From assembly GCA_036924085.1 (NCBI GenBank), contig JAVGWX010000019.1, positions 4,177,641-4,241,640 on the forward strand: DNA of 64,000 bases, in the 5' to 3' direction. The position numbers and the translations under genes are program-made. The notes under the pieces are model-generated. The model saw only the letters and a list, made by a program, of their open reading frames with translations. It searched no databases and had not been told where the DNA came from. Within the stretch, counting starts at the first letter, position 1, and every line of letters starts with the position of its first letter. Shown here piece after piece: positions 10,352 through 20,935 of the stretch. Source of the DNA: Ariolimax columbianus (Eukaryota > Mollusca > Gastropoda > Stylommatophora > Arionidae).

Positions 10352-10735
10352 TGAAGACATGAATCAGGCTGGTCGACAGAGAACATTTTGATGGGTGAAG
10401 ACATGAATCAGATTGGTCGACAGAGAACATGTTAATGGGTGAAGACATGAATCAGGTTGGTCGACAGAGAACATGTTGATGGGTAAAGACATGAATCAGG
10501 TTGGTCGACAGAGAACATGTTGATGGGTGAAGACATGAATCAGGTTGGTCGACAGAGAACATGTTGATGGGTGAAGACATGAATCAGGTTGGTCGACAGA
10601 GAACATGTTGATGGGTGAAGAGATGAATCAGGTTGGTCGACAGAGAACATGTTGATGGGTGAAGACATGAATCAGGTTGGTCGACAGAGAACATGTTGAT
10701 GGGTGAACACATGAATCAGGTTGGTTGACAGGGAG
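10352..10735 (+). repeat. Minisatellite, 44-bp unit, about 9 copies
   Basis: The unit contains GAAGACATGAATCAGGTTGG, TCGACAGAGAACATG and TTGATGGGT. The central copies are nearly identical. Confidence 0.95.
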
Positions 10736-10849
10736 CATATTAATGAGTTGGCGAGTACTGTGGAAGTAGCAGCTGCGAAAGGAAATATAAAATACCAGTT
10801 CGATATCACAAGGAAAGTAGCGGATACTATAACTAATATGTGGTTTCAT

Positions 10850-11250
10850 TAAACGGAAAAAAGTCAGAACATTACGAACTAAAATGAACAATTGGAGAGA
10901 TGCGCTGAGCATTTCATTGAGTTCATGAATAGGCCTGCCTCGGATGTACACCAGATATACTGCCAGTGAAAATGTAACTGCAGGTAAACTATGAAAACCC
11001 GAAAAAGGAGAATGTAAGTTAACCCATACCACTACTGAAAGATAGTAAAGCTACTGGTCCAGGTGGTACCACAGCAGAAGCATTTAAGGCACATCTCGAC
11101 ATCTCCATCAAGATTGTGTCTTTCTGTCGGAGAATGATGTGGCAAAGTGAAGAAATCATATCTGAGAAAAGTTCATGTAATAAAATTGTCAATGAAGAGC
11201 GTCTTATAATTATGTACTAATTATAGAGGGGTAATGCTAGTAAGTTCTTC
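10850..11250 (+). mobile_element. LINE reverse transcriptase fragment, N-terminal RT region (shredded LINE, part 1)
   Basis: Translation across frame breaks gives EQLERCAEHFIEFMNRP, then LKDSKATGPGGTTAEAFKAH and an NYRG block. These correspond to the AEHF, GKA-GPD-IPAEALK and NYRGI blocks at the start of RTE-like LINE reverse transcriptases. Several stops and frameshifts. The next parts of the same kind of protein lie in order at 12370-12565 and 13690-14010. Confidence 0.75.
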
Positions 11251-11439
11251 TCATGAGGAGTTGTTGATTAGCGCAGTTTTAGAACACTCGCATATCATGA
11301 CGAAGTGGCGGAGTTCAACTGCCACTACCGGCAGCTTTAGACATCCCAGCTATAAATGGGTACATGGCTTCTTTTTAAGAAAGGAAAAAGCAGAAATGAA
11401 GTGAAGTGGCCACCCCAGCTCAGAAGTTACGGCTTAGTA

Positions 11440-12072
11440 TACTGAAGGCTCTAACACTACTGAAGGCTCTAACACTACTGAAGGCTCTAACACTACTGAA
11501 GGCTCTAACACTACTGAAGGCTCTAACACTACTGAAGGCTCTCACACTACTGAAGGCTCTAACACTACTGAAGGCTCTAACACTACTGAAGGCTCTAACA
11601 CTACTGAAGGCTCTAACACTACTGAAGGCTCTAACACTACTGAAGGCTCTAACACTAGGCTCTAACACTACTGAAGGCTCTAACACTACTGAAGGCTCTA
11701 ACACTACTGAAGGCTCTAACACTATTCCTGACCAGCGGTTAAGACTTGCTGAAGGATTTCCTTTGTTTAATTCTACTAAAGAATTAGGCTCTAACACTAC
11801 TGAAGGCTCTAACACTACTGAAGGCTCTCACACTACTGAAGGCTCTAACACTACTGAAGGCTCTAACACTACTGAAGGCTCTAACACTACTGAAGGCTCT
11901 AACACTACTGAAGGCTCTAACACTACTGAAGGCTCTAACACTAGGCTCTAACACTACTGAAGGCTCTAACACTACTGAAGGCTCTAACACTACTGAAGGC
12001 TCTAACACTATTCCTGACCAGCGGTTAAGACTTGCTGAAGGATTTCCTTTGTTTAATTCTACTAAAGATTTC
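11440..12072 (+). repeat. 18-bp minisatellite in a duplicated 286-bp block
   Basis: The unit is CTGAAGGCTCTAACACTA. Two arrays (11440-11724 and 11787-12010) are each followed by the same 62-base spacer beginning TTCCTGACCAGCGG (at 11725 and 12011). Both arrays carry the same shortened AACACTAGGCTC copy at the same distance before the spacer, so array and spacer were duplicated together. Confidence 0.95.
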
Positions 12073-12107
12073 GGTGCCTGGAAAGAAACTGGTCATCATC
12101 ATGCTAG

Positions 12108-12356
12108 GGGACGGCGTGGCCTAGTGGTTAAGTGGCATGGCTCACAACCCGAAGGTGCTGGGTTCGATCCCCATCACAGCACCGGCAGTTACCCAGGGGA
12201 AGCAAACGCTTAGAAAATTCAGGAGGAAGCAGACACTTACATAAAATGCATGCTGAAGTCGGATGCACTGGGCCGACAGGCGCAAAATAAAAACACAGTG
12301 CAACGCACACCGCCTTGGGGATAAGAGAAATAAGGCAAACACACACACAAAATAAA
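12108..12356 (+). mobile_element. SINE-1 copy, tRNA-derived, with 13-bp target duplication
   Basis: The head has RNA polymerase III promoter boxes: A box TGGCCTAGTGGTTAAGTGG and B box GGGTTCGATCCC. The core at 12251-12285 (TGCTGAAGTCGGATGCACTG) follows, then an A-rich/CA tail. ATCATCATGCTAG flanks it at 12095-12107 and 12357-12369, a clean target-site duplication. The insertion splits the LINE sequence. Confidence 0.93.
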
Positions 12357-12369
12357 ATCATCATGCTAG

Positions 12370-12565
12370 AAAGACTAAAAATGACAATAGACACAACTTT
12401 GAGAAAGGAACAGACGGACTGTCTACAAAATAGGTCTTTTACGGCCCATAAACTATTTCTGAGAGGAATAGTTGGATAAAGTTTGCAATGGCATCAATCA
12501 TTGGACTACGAAAGAGCATTCACAGCCTGGGCAGGCAGTCACTAAGGATGCTACTGAAACACAAT
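12370..12565 (+). mobile_element. LINE reverse transcriptase fragment, palm start (shredded LINE, part 2)
   Basis: The frame reads IMLERLKMTIDTTLRKEQTD, then RSFTAHKLFLRGIV and, after a stop, LDYERAFTAWA. This matches the LLNRL...LR-EQAGFR, RSCTDHI and DYEKAFDSVDR blocks of RTE-like LINEs. It continues the sequence interrupted by the SINE-1 insertion. Confidence 0.8.
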
Positions 12566-12651
12566 GGTCGGCCTTACAAGTCCAGCCAATGATTGTAGAA
12601 ACAAATTGACTCTAACGAAATAATTAGGGGATCTGGGAATTGCCGATTCAT

Positions 12652-12935
12652 GACTTTGCTTTTCTATCACATGACCCAATGACGGCTCTTTTATCACATG
12701 ACCCAATGACAGCCCTTCTGTCACATGACCCAATAATGGCTCTTCTATCACATGACCCAATGACGTGACTCTTACATCACACAACCCAATGACGTGGCTC
12801 TTATATCACATGATCCAATGAGGTAACTCGTCTATCACATGACCCAATGACTTGGCTCTTGATACACATGACCCAAAGACTAGACTCTCTATCATATGAC
12901 CCGATGACTTGGCTCTTTCTTCACGTGACCAAAAT
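12652..12935 (+). repeat. Minisatellite, 27-29-bp unit, about 10 copies
   Basis: The unit has TATCACATGACCCAATGACG and GCTCTTT. The preceding bases read HDFAFLSHDP, reminiscent of the FADDIALLSH block of LINE reverse transcriptase, so the array may have grown from LINE codons. That origin is an inference. Confidence 0.92.
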
Positions 12936-13079
12936 ATACTGCAGAAGAAATTGAAGCTACTCGAGGCATGGTCACGGAAACGGGCTGGTAATCCATTGAG
13001 AGAAAACTAGGATTTCCAGAATAAAAGCAGCTGACAATATTTACAACAAGCTGATAGAAACCTCCATTCCGAGAGGTGA

Positions 13080-13470
13080 ACTCGCTGACCTACTTAGACA
13101 AGATGGGGCCACATAATAGATTGTCCTGTTAGGGGCAGAAGTGGACCCACTGACCTACTTAGACAAGATAGGGCTACAGTATAGGTTGTCCTGTTAGGGT
13201 GCAGAAGTGGACCCGCTGACCTACTTAGACAAGAAGGGGCCACAGAATAGGTTGTCCTATAAGGGTGCAGAAGTTGACCCGCTGACCTACTTAGACAAGA
13301 CGGAGCCACAGAATAGGTTGTCCTGTTAGGGTGCAGAAGTGGACCCGCTGACCTACTTAGACAAGAAGGGGCCACTGAATAGGTTGTCCTGTTAGGGTGC
13401 AGAAGTGGACTCACTGACCTACTTAGAGAAGACGGGGCTGCAGAATAGGTTGTCCTGTTAGGGTAGAGAA
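13080..13470. repeat. Minisatellite, 66-bp unit, about 6 copies
   Basis: The unit contains GTTGTCCTGTTAGGG, TGCAGAAGTGGACCCGCTGA and CCTACTTAGACAAGA. The unit is 22 codons long, so the - strand frame of about 131 codons stays open. Confidence 0.93.
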
Positions 13471-13689
13471 AGAAATAAGTGCAGACCAAAACAGACTTGG
13501 TGAAGAAAAGTGGAGTCTACCCTGAAGGAATCGATACAGACGTGGCCTTTTTGGTGACAAGGGCATGGGACAGGTTAGTAGAAGTTGTTTGTTGAGAACC
13601 TATGCTCCATATTGTGCTGAAAGGTTTTATTTGGTATATGTATGATGTTAGAATGCTAAAAGATCTTCTCTGTGGGGAATTAATGTTGG

Positions 13690-14010
13690 GGAAAAAATCT
13701 TAATTCGACCACTACCTCGGAACAAGAATGTATGTAAGCGGGAAATGAATGACGCAGGCATCGATTTGGAATCATTGAAACATGTACGCCATAGATCGTG
13801 TGACATGGATGGGGCGGGATGAAGCATGGAATACAGGCAAAGGAGATACTGATTGTGGAAAGGCTAAGGGTTCAGCGTTTGAGAAGACACACCGCACCAT
13901 GCAATGCCGCAAACGGTCCCGACTTGCCTTGCATGCACTGTGGAAGACGCTTCTCTGTTCAGCTTGGTCTTACGAGTCACATTCGTTATCGTCACGGACT
14001 GTAGTCACAT
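13690..14010 (+). mobile_element. LINE ORF2 C-terminal fragment with a zinc-finger-like motif (shredded LINE, part 3)
   Basis: The frame reads VCKREMNDAGIDLESL and then, after breaks, LRRHTAPCNAANG and CMHCGRRFSVQLGLTSHIRY followed by RH. The C-x2-C...L-x2-H-x3-H pattern is the C-terminal finger of a widespread LINE ORF2 type. A CA microsatellite follows at about 14082-14118. It ends some 160 bp before the receptor exon acceptor. Confidence 0.75.
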
Positions 14011-14275
14011 CCATTTTTTCTGTCAAGGCACAATTACTATCTTCTGACAAGACGGACAGAGACAGAGCCAATAAATATGAATACACACACACACACCCAC
14101 ACATACACATACACACAAATTTCTAACTGAAATGTTTGCTACTGTTGGTGAATTAAACGATGCTAATTAATCTAATCTTCCCAAATAACATTACATGTGC
14201 CGTTTTGTCTTATTTAATTCTTATTATAAATGTGTCCCAACTACATTGTCTTGTTTCGTCTGTTCTTCCCCGCAG

Positions 14276-15339
14276 ATTCATCGCAGTCACCCAGCCAATC
14301 AAATACGCTAAACACAAGAACTCAAAACGAGTCTTCATCATGCTGGCTATCACGTGGGTGATCTCTGTTGCCATAGCAGCACCAATCGCGTTGGGCGTCA
14401 ACTACTCAGACGCGCGAAAAGCAGGAGACTGCCAGTTCTTTAATTCTGACTTTCTTATCTACTCGTCAATGGGCTCCTTCTACATTCCCTCCATGATTAT
14501 GTGCTTCCTTTATTGGAAGATCTACAGGGTCATACGGCAGAGAGCGCTCAAGGCTAGGAAAGCGAAGCAACTACGGGATGTCGACAGAAGAGCACTTCAG
14601 GGCGTCATAGAAAACCCTGCTACGGTTGGAACTCAGAACACTAACGACACAGGAGGTGTGTATGGCGCTGAAGCAACCGTAACCACCGGTCTAGCCAAGA
14701 TGGACAACGGTCGAGTTACAACGTACAATACAACAAAAGCGACAACCTCACGGCTGCTAGCGGCGGAGCACGGCGATAGTAACTCAGTGACTAACGTCAA
14801 CTCAAACTCTGACGATAACTCCAATGATGATGAAGATGACGAGAGCCCTAGCGGAAGTGGTAGTGCAAACAATAACACCACTGCAAAAGACCAAAAGAAA
14901 ATAGTCGTATCAAATGTGATAGCTCAAGTCAACCCCAAACTGTTGCGGAATGCGGACGGGGCGGAGCTGATCTCCAACCCGGTGGCCGAAGAGCTCGAGC
15001 GGCTGGAGAATGAGGAGCAGCAAGCGATGCTGCGGTTTGGCAAGAACGGTGGATGTGTGGGTGGCCAAGATGGTTCAGCTTCCACTTCCGGTGTCGCTCA
15101 GACATGCGCAAACGAAGCAGAAACGCCATTTACATCCATGGTGTGTAAAGGAGACAATAGTGACAATTCTGAAGAGAAAGGCGGTTCAAGTCCTAAGACA
15201 AAGGGCAGTAATCCAAACCGAGGTCAAAAGAAAGGGGTAACCAAATTTAACTTTCACATGCGGACCAGTAGGAAAAGAAAGGAGAAGTCGTCATCAAGGA
15301 GAGAAAAGAAAGCTACAAAGACGCTGGCAATTGTGTTAG
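14276..15339 (+). CDS. Dop2R: Dopamine D2-like receptor, TM4-TM5-loop 3 exon
   Basis: This exon starts after CCCCGCAG, completes the Arg of DRF, and ends at GTGTTAG|GTAAGT: one base, 354 codons, one base. Residues 1-10 read FIAVTQPIKY; TM4 is about 19-41. An N-glycosylation site NYS lies at 42-44 and the loop-2 Cys at 52. TM5 (about 58-83) has the catechol-binding serines in YSSMGS. The third intracellular loop is long (about 260 residues). It holds basic ends, a Ser/Asn/Asp-rich low-complexity run near 14790-14880 and a basic stretch before KKATKTLAIVLG, the start of TM6. A short TM5 and long loop 3 fit Gi/o-coupled D2-like receptors. DRF replaces the commoner DRY. Confidence 0.95.
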
Positions 15340-15451
15340 GTAAGTAGGCAAAATATGTGTTCTCGGTTATGTATGTGTTTGTATGTTGTTATTTGTGTAC
15401 GCATTGTGTAGGCAGAGAAAATATTGTTAAACCACCACGCCACGCTCGAAC

Positions 15452-15671
15452 GGAGTGGGCTAGTGGTTAAGTGACACGGCTCACAACACGAAGGTGATGG
15501 GTTCGCTCCCCCACCACAGCACCGCCCGTCACCCCGGGAAAGCAAGTCGTTAAATAAAAGTCGGATGCACTGGGCCGACAGGCACAAAATAAAAACATAG
15601 TGCAACGCATACAGTCTTTGGGAATAGAGACATAAGCCGAACGAAACCAATAACAACAACACAAATCACGT
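15452..15671 (+). mobile_element. SINE-1 copy 2, internally deleted
   Basis: A box GGGCTAGTGGTTAAGTGAC, B box GGGTTCGCTCCC, core at 15557-15590. The stretch between the tRNA part and the core is shortened relative to copy 1. CGCTCGAAC flanks it at 15443-15451 and 15672-15680, a probable 9-bp target duplication. It lies about 110 bp after the receptor exon. Confidence 0.88.
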
Positions 15672-15867
15672 CGCTCGAACCTAAAACGACAGACAGAGCA
15701 GAAGATGCAGCAGTGTTTGAGCTGATAACAGCCAACAGCTCATGTATTGCTGCTTCTATCTAGGACATTGACTCATGACTGACCAAGACCCTGTTTGACC
15801 TCCACGTTGCAGCTTTGGACAAAGAAACAAGACTGTCAGAAAAGCATTGAGAGAGCGATTGAGTGGG

Positions 15868-16550
15868 TTTGCGTTTGTGGGTTTATGTTTGTGGGTTTAT
15901 GTTTGTGGGTATATGTTTGTGGGTTTATGTTTGTGGGTATATGTTTGTGGGTTTATGTTTGTGGGTATATGTTTGTGGGTTTATGTTTGTGGGTATATGT
16001 TTGTGGGTTTATGTTTGTGGGTATATGTTTGTGGGCTTATGTTTGTGGGTTTATGTTTGTGGGTTTATGTTTGTGGGTATATGTTTGTGAGTATATGTTT
16101 GTGGGTATATGTTTGTGGGCTTATGTTTGTGGGCTTATGTTTGTGGGTATATGTTTGTGGGCTTATGTTTGTGGGTATATGTTTGTGGGTTTATGTTTGT
16201 GGGTATATGTTTGTGGGCTTATGTTTGTGGGTTTATGTTTGTGGGTTTATGTTTGTGGGTATATGTTTGTGGGTATATGTTTGTGGGCTTATGTTTGTGG
16301 GCTTATGTTTGTGGGTATATGTTTGTGGGCTTATGTTTGTGGGTATATGTTTTTGGGCTTATGTTTGTGGGTATATGTTTGTGGGTATATGTTTGTGGGC
16401 TTATGTTTTTGGGTATATGTTTGTGGGTATATGTTTGTGGGTTTATGTTTGTGGGTATATGTTTGTGGGCTTATGTTTGTGGGTATATGTTTGTGGGTTT
16501 ATGTTTGTGGGTTTATGTTTGTGGGTATATGTTTGTGGGCTTATGTTCGT
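15868..16550 (+). repeat. Minisatellite, 15-bp unit, about 45 copies in three variants
   Basis: The unit is GGGNNTATGTTTGTG-like, with variants GGGTTTAT, GGGTATAT and GGGCTTAT. The order of variants is itself repetitive. The five-codon unit gives long open frames in all + frames (Cys/Val/Gly/Leu-rich), which I read as artefacts. Confidence 0.96.
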
Positions 16551-16774
16551 GGAACTAGACACGCTGCCAAGACACTCCCTGCTGTTCTGTGTAAGCCTGT
16601 ACTCGGGGAAGAATATCTGTCTGTGTGTACGTCAAGATGAAACTCTCACCAATCGCTCGTTATTGGCTTGACCGGGCAGGGTCAACGTGCATGTCTGTTT
16701 GAAGCTAAGCACCACGACACCATATACATCATTGTCTGATTCGTTCACAAGCTCCCGCAACCAGGCCGTGAAAA

Positions 16775-17065
16775 TGGATCTGAAAGTAGCAGGATGTAAT
16801 CCGGAGAACCGAATGCGTTGGGTCGTGGTTTATAGCTTGACTGCGATATTTGCACCTTTTGGTCCAACGCATCCGACTTCAGCAGGTATTATTGAGTACC
16901 GGGTTGCCTTCCCTCTTCAATCCCTTCTACTTAGCCAATTTGGTCAGTTCCAGCCTGTAATCCAGGATCACCACATTAAGGTGTAGAATGGTCCTGACAG
17001 CTTTGGGTAACTGACCCTGATACTAGCAGTCAGCTACGGGTCGCTGACCGCTGCAGGTCATGCTC
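16775..17065 (-). mobile_element. SINE-2 copy
   Basis: On the - strand it shares the SINE-2 body with 29682-30114 and 62053-62421: the TCGCTGACC block, a CTAGCAGTCAG-like block, GATCCTGGAT, then the core at 16848-16886. Both ends are less clear than in the other copies. Confidence 0.8.
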
Positions 17066-17196
17066 AAAGACGGCATATCAATCACTATTGTTTTTGGTAA
17101 ATCACAGATCATGTGTAATAAAGCACAGCCAAGACAGACGACAACATTCTCTATTGCAAATAACAATATATCGAGACAAACTAGAAATTAACTCTA

Positions 17197-17812
17197 TCTC
17201 TTTCTCTCTTTTTTTTCTTTCCCTTTTCTCTCTTTTCTTTCTTTCCCTTTTCTCTCTTTTCTTTCTTTCCCTTTTCTCTCTTTTCTTTCTTTCCCTTTTC
17301 TCTCTTTTCTTTCTTTCCCTTTTCTCTCTTTTCTTTCTTTCCCTTTTCTCTCTTTTCTTTCTTTCCCTTTTCTCTCTTTTCTTTCTTTCCCTTTTCTCTC
17401 TTTTCTTTCTTTCCCTTTTCTCTCTTTTCTTTCTTTCCCTTTTCTCTCTTTTCTTTCTTTCCCTTTTCTCTCTTTTCCTTCTTTCCCTTTTCTCTCTTTT
17501 CTTTCTTTCCCTTTTCTCTCTTTTCTTTCTTTCCCTTTTCTCTTTTCTTTCTTACCCTTTTCTCTCTTTTCTTTCTTTCCCTTTTCTATCTTTTCTTTCT
17601 TTCCCTTTTCTCTCTTTTCTTTCTTTCCCTTTTCTCTCTTTTCTTTCTTTCCCTTTTCTCTCTTTCCTTTCTTTCCCTTTTCTCTCTTTTCTTTCTTTCC
17701 CTTTTCTCTCTTTTCTTTCTTTCCCTTTTCTCTCTTTTCTTTCTTTCCCTTTTCTCTCTTTTCTTTCTTTCCCTTTTCTCTCTTTTCTTTCTTTCCCTTT
17801 TCTCTCTCCTCC
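17197..17812 (+). repeat. Polypyrimidine minisatellite, 24-bp unit, about 25 copies
   Basis: The unit is TTTTCTTTCTTTCCC plus TTTTCTCTC, pure C and T on the + (transcribed-sense) strand for over 600 bases. It ends in TTCTCTCTTTGGTTGTAG|GTAATC, which looks like a strong 3' splice site inside the receptor intron. Confidence 0.97.
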
Positions 17813-18206
17813 TTCTCTCTTTGGTTGTAGGTAATCTGATATTATATTTTTGAGTGCGCATGTCTGTCTGACAAACACGGCAAAGAGCAAGATACTTTAA
17901 GTTGCTTTAAGTAAATGTCTGTGCGTTCCTGTCCGTCTGTTTAAAAACAAAAAGACGAGACATGGACCCTCAATTGTCCGCACTCGTTTGTACGTCTCTT
18001 TGCTACGACTGCAGAAAATAGTGTACTGTCTATGGTTACTGATATTTTCATTTTGCTTGTCCATGATTGGTCTGATGTTGACCATATGGGCCTGCTCTGT
18101 TCTGTACATGTTTGTAACTTTCTAAGCGCATGCTAAAGCAACAAGTCGTTGACATTCACCTTATATTTGTTTGTGAAGTTTGTTTACCAGGAAGTGTCTC
18201 AATGTG
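17813..18206. other. Receptor intron, no feature recognised
   Basis: No repeat or coding signal beyond the possible cryptic acceptor at its start. Confidence 0.5.
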
Positions 18207-18415
18207 CTGTGATCTGTGACATCTGATATTGTTAATCAATCTGTTATGATATGTGTGACGTCTGATGTTGTTCATCAATCCGTTGTGATATGTGGCGTCT
18301 GACGTTGTTCATCAATCTGTTATGATATGTGTGACGTCTGATGTTGTTCATCAATCTGTTATGATATGTGTGACGTCTGATGTTGTTAATCAATCTGTTG
18401 TGATCTGTTTGACGT
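18207..18415 (+). repeat. Minisatellite, 39-bp unit, about 5 copies
   Basis: The unit contains GATATGTGTGACGTCTGATG and TTGTTCATCAATCTGTTAT. Confidence 0.92.
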
Positions 18416-18884
18416 CCGATGAGGACTACTTGTTCATTTCTGTTGAGTTGGTAACATGTATCAGCTCATGCTGATCTATATTCGCTTCGGCTCATATGAG
18501 CCTGTTTCTACTCCTTGTTCTCTATTCCGCTCAAAACTTACCAAAGTGACTCTTACTTGACGCCTGCTTCATAGCACGTTTTGAACTCTTGCAGTGGTGG
18601 TTTCTGTAGTAACCTACTTTACATAATGGCATTGCTAGTCCCATGTACAACTCGGTTCATTCATATTTGACCATATGCACTTACGTACAGTAGCCTTAGC
18701 TGTTCTTTACTCCGTTGAAGGTGTCCAGGCATCCCGACAGGTACCACTTGACCGTGTAGTAATGCAGGTAGCGTGCAGATGTATCTGACATACTGCAACA
18801 CCTGAAAACTAAAAGACTGTATTAGATAGTGTCATTAACGCGTGTGTGAAATCAGGTAGTCCTAAGCTATTATGTACGGCTCTG

Positions 18885-19370
18885 TCCTTCCTTAGAAGGT
18901 CCTAATTGTTCTTTTCTCAGAAGATCCTAGCCAGTTCCTTCCTCAAAAAGTCCTAGCCTTTTCTTTCATCAGAAGATCCTAGCCTGTTCCTTCCTCGGAA
19001 GGTTCTAGGCGGTTCCTTACTTACACGATCCTAGCCTGTTCTTTCCTCAGAAAGTCCTAGGCGGTTCCTCACTTAGACGATCCTAGCCTGTTCTTTCCTC
19101 TGTCCTAGGCGGTTCCTTACTTAGACGATCCTAGCCTGTTCCTTCCTCAGAAAAGACTTTTTCCTTTCTCAGAAGATTCTAGCCTTTTTATTTCACAGAG
19201 TGCTCTACTCTGTTCCTTCCTTAAAAGGTGTCATCCTGTCTCTTCCATAGAAGGCTCTACCCTATTCATTCCTGTAAAGGCGCCGCCTGTTCCTTCCGCG
19301 GAAGGCTCTGACCAGTTCCTTATGTAAAGGCGCTGCCTGGTACATTCCTGAGAAAGTGTAGCAGCTCCAG
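18885..19370 (+). repeat. Degenerate minisatellite, about 26-bp unit
   Basis: CCTAGCCTGTTCCTTCCTC alternates with CCTAGGCGGTTCCTTACTTA, decaying toward the right. Confidence 0.85.
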
Positions 19371-19499
19371 CCGGCTGACCTACCGTAGCAGATGGTGCAA
19401 AGGATCTGCACTAACTATACAACTGACTCCACAATCTTCACTCAGAACAAAACCTGTCTGGCTGTAAGAAATTATGAACTAAACTAAAAGAAACTTGAT

Positions 19500-19860
19500 T
19501 ACGAACTACAACTTGATAGACAAACCGTTACTTGATAGACAAACCGTTACTTGACAGACAAACCGTTACTTGATAGACAAACCGTTACTTGATAGACAAA
19601 CCGTTACTTGACAGACAAACCGTTACTTGATAGACGAACCGTTACTTGATAGACGAACCGTTACTTGATAGACGAACCGTTACTTGACAGACAAACCGTT
19701 ACTTGATAGACAAACCGTTACTTGATAGACAAACTGTAACTTTATAGTCGAAATGTAACTTGATAGAGGAACTGTAACTTGATAGTCGAACTGTAACGTG
19801 ATAGAGGAAGCGTAACGTGATATTCTAACTGTTACTTGATAGAGGAACCGTTATATGGAT
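19500..19860 (+). repeat. Minisatellite, 19-bp unit
   Basis: Unit ACTTGATAGACAAACCGTT, with GACAG and GACGA variants. The right third is degenerate. Confidence 0.93.
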
Positions 19861-20384
19861 TACCAGGGAATGGAAGATTCGTGTCTGTTCTACAACCCAG
19901 GTGATTCGTCCGTGGTCCTATTTTCCTAGTCGACGATGGCTTGTAGTAATCATTGGCGTGCTGGATTGCTGTACTAGTCAAATATATCTCTAGTTAGACG
20001 CTGGATTCTTGAGATAATTCTGCTGGATTCTCAGCAGTGATGCGAGTAATAGAATCTAAGATGTCTATCTCGTGCGTGTTCCTCGTGGCGCACTACTATA
20101 TCTGTTTCTACCACTTGCTATGCAAACATCAATTTAATTATTATTTACCTCTCCTTGATATGCTACTGATCATCTGGACTCTCGTGGGGAAAGATTGTCT
20201 GTAAAAACCTCTCTCTTTCTCTCTGGGCTCTAACAATTTATCTGCTTTCTCATCACCGTTATCAAAACGATCCTGTTCTCCTACTTGCTCGCTGCCAACT
20301 GTTGTCGACTTGTTCCCCGCTCGCTGCCGTCTGATGTCGACTTTTTCTCTCTGCTATCCCGCACTCTAATGATGTCGACTTGCC

Positions 20385-20935
20385 TCTCCGCTATCTCCCA
20401 CCAGAATGAACTTGTCATCTTGTCTCTCCGCTATCTGGCACCCGAATGAATTTGTCATCTTGTCTCTCCGCTATCTCGCACCCGAATGAATTTGTCATCT
20501 TGTCTCTCTGCTATCTCGCACCCGAATGAATTTGTCATCTTGTCTCTCCGCTATCTCGCACCCGAATGAATTTGTCATCTTGTCTCTCCGCTATCTCGCA
20601 CCCGAATGAATTTGTCATCTTGTCTCTCCGCTATCTCGCACCCGAATGAATTTGTCATCTTGTCTCTCCGCTATCTCGCACCCGAATGAATTTGTCATCT
20701 TGTCTCTCCACTATCTCACACCTGAATGAATTTGTCATCTTGTCTCTCCGCTATCTCGCACCCGAATGAATTTGTCATCTTGTCTCTCCGCTATCTCGCA
20801 CCCGAATGAATTTGTCATCTTGTCTCTCCGCTATCTCGCACCCGAATGAATTTGTCATCTTGTCTCTCTGATATCTCGCACCTGAATGAATTTGTCATCT
20901 TGTCTCTCTGATATCTCGCACCTGAATGATGTCAC
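20385..20935 (+). repeat. Minisatellite, 40-bp unit, about 14 copies
   Basis: Unit TGTCTCTCCGCTATCTCGCA plus CCCGAATGAATTTGTCATCT. Middle copies are identical. Degenerate relatives extend to about 20280 and 21030. Confidence 0.96.

Noticed and set aside
12108..12185. tRNA gene
   Set aside because: A and B boxes are present, but the flanks show a SINE body, tail and target duplication. The tRNA-like starts at 44095, 44535 and 58660 are treated the same way.
15795..16671. Cys/Val-rich frames of 274-281 codons as membrane proteins
   Set aside because: Entirely made of the 15-bp array in overlapping frames; inside a receptor intron on the same strand.
17088..17834. Phe/Leu/Ser-rich frame of 248 codons and its Lys/Glu/Arg-rich antisense frames
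   Set aside because: Translation of a pure pyrimidine minisatellite; no flanking coding sequence.
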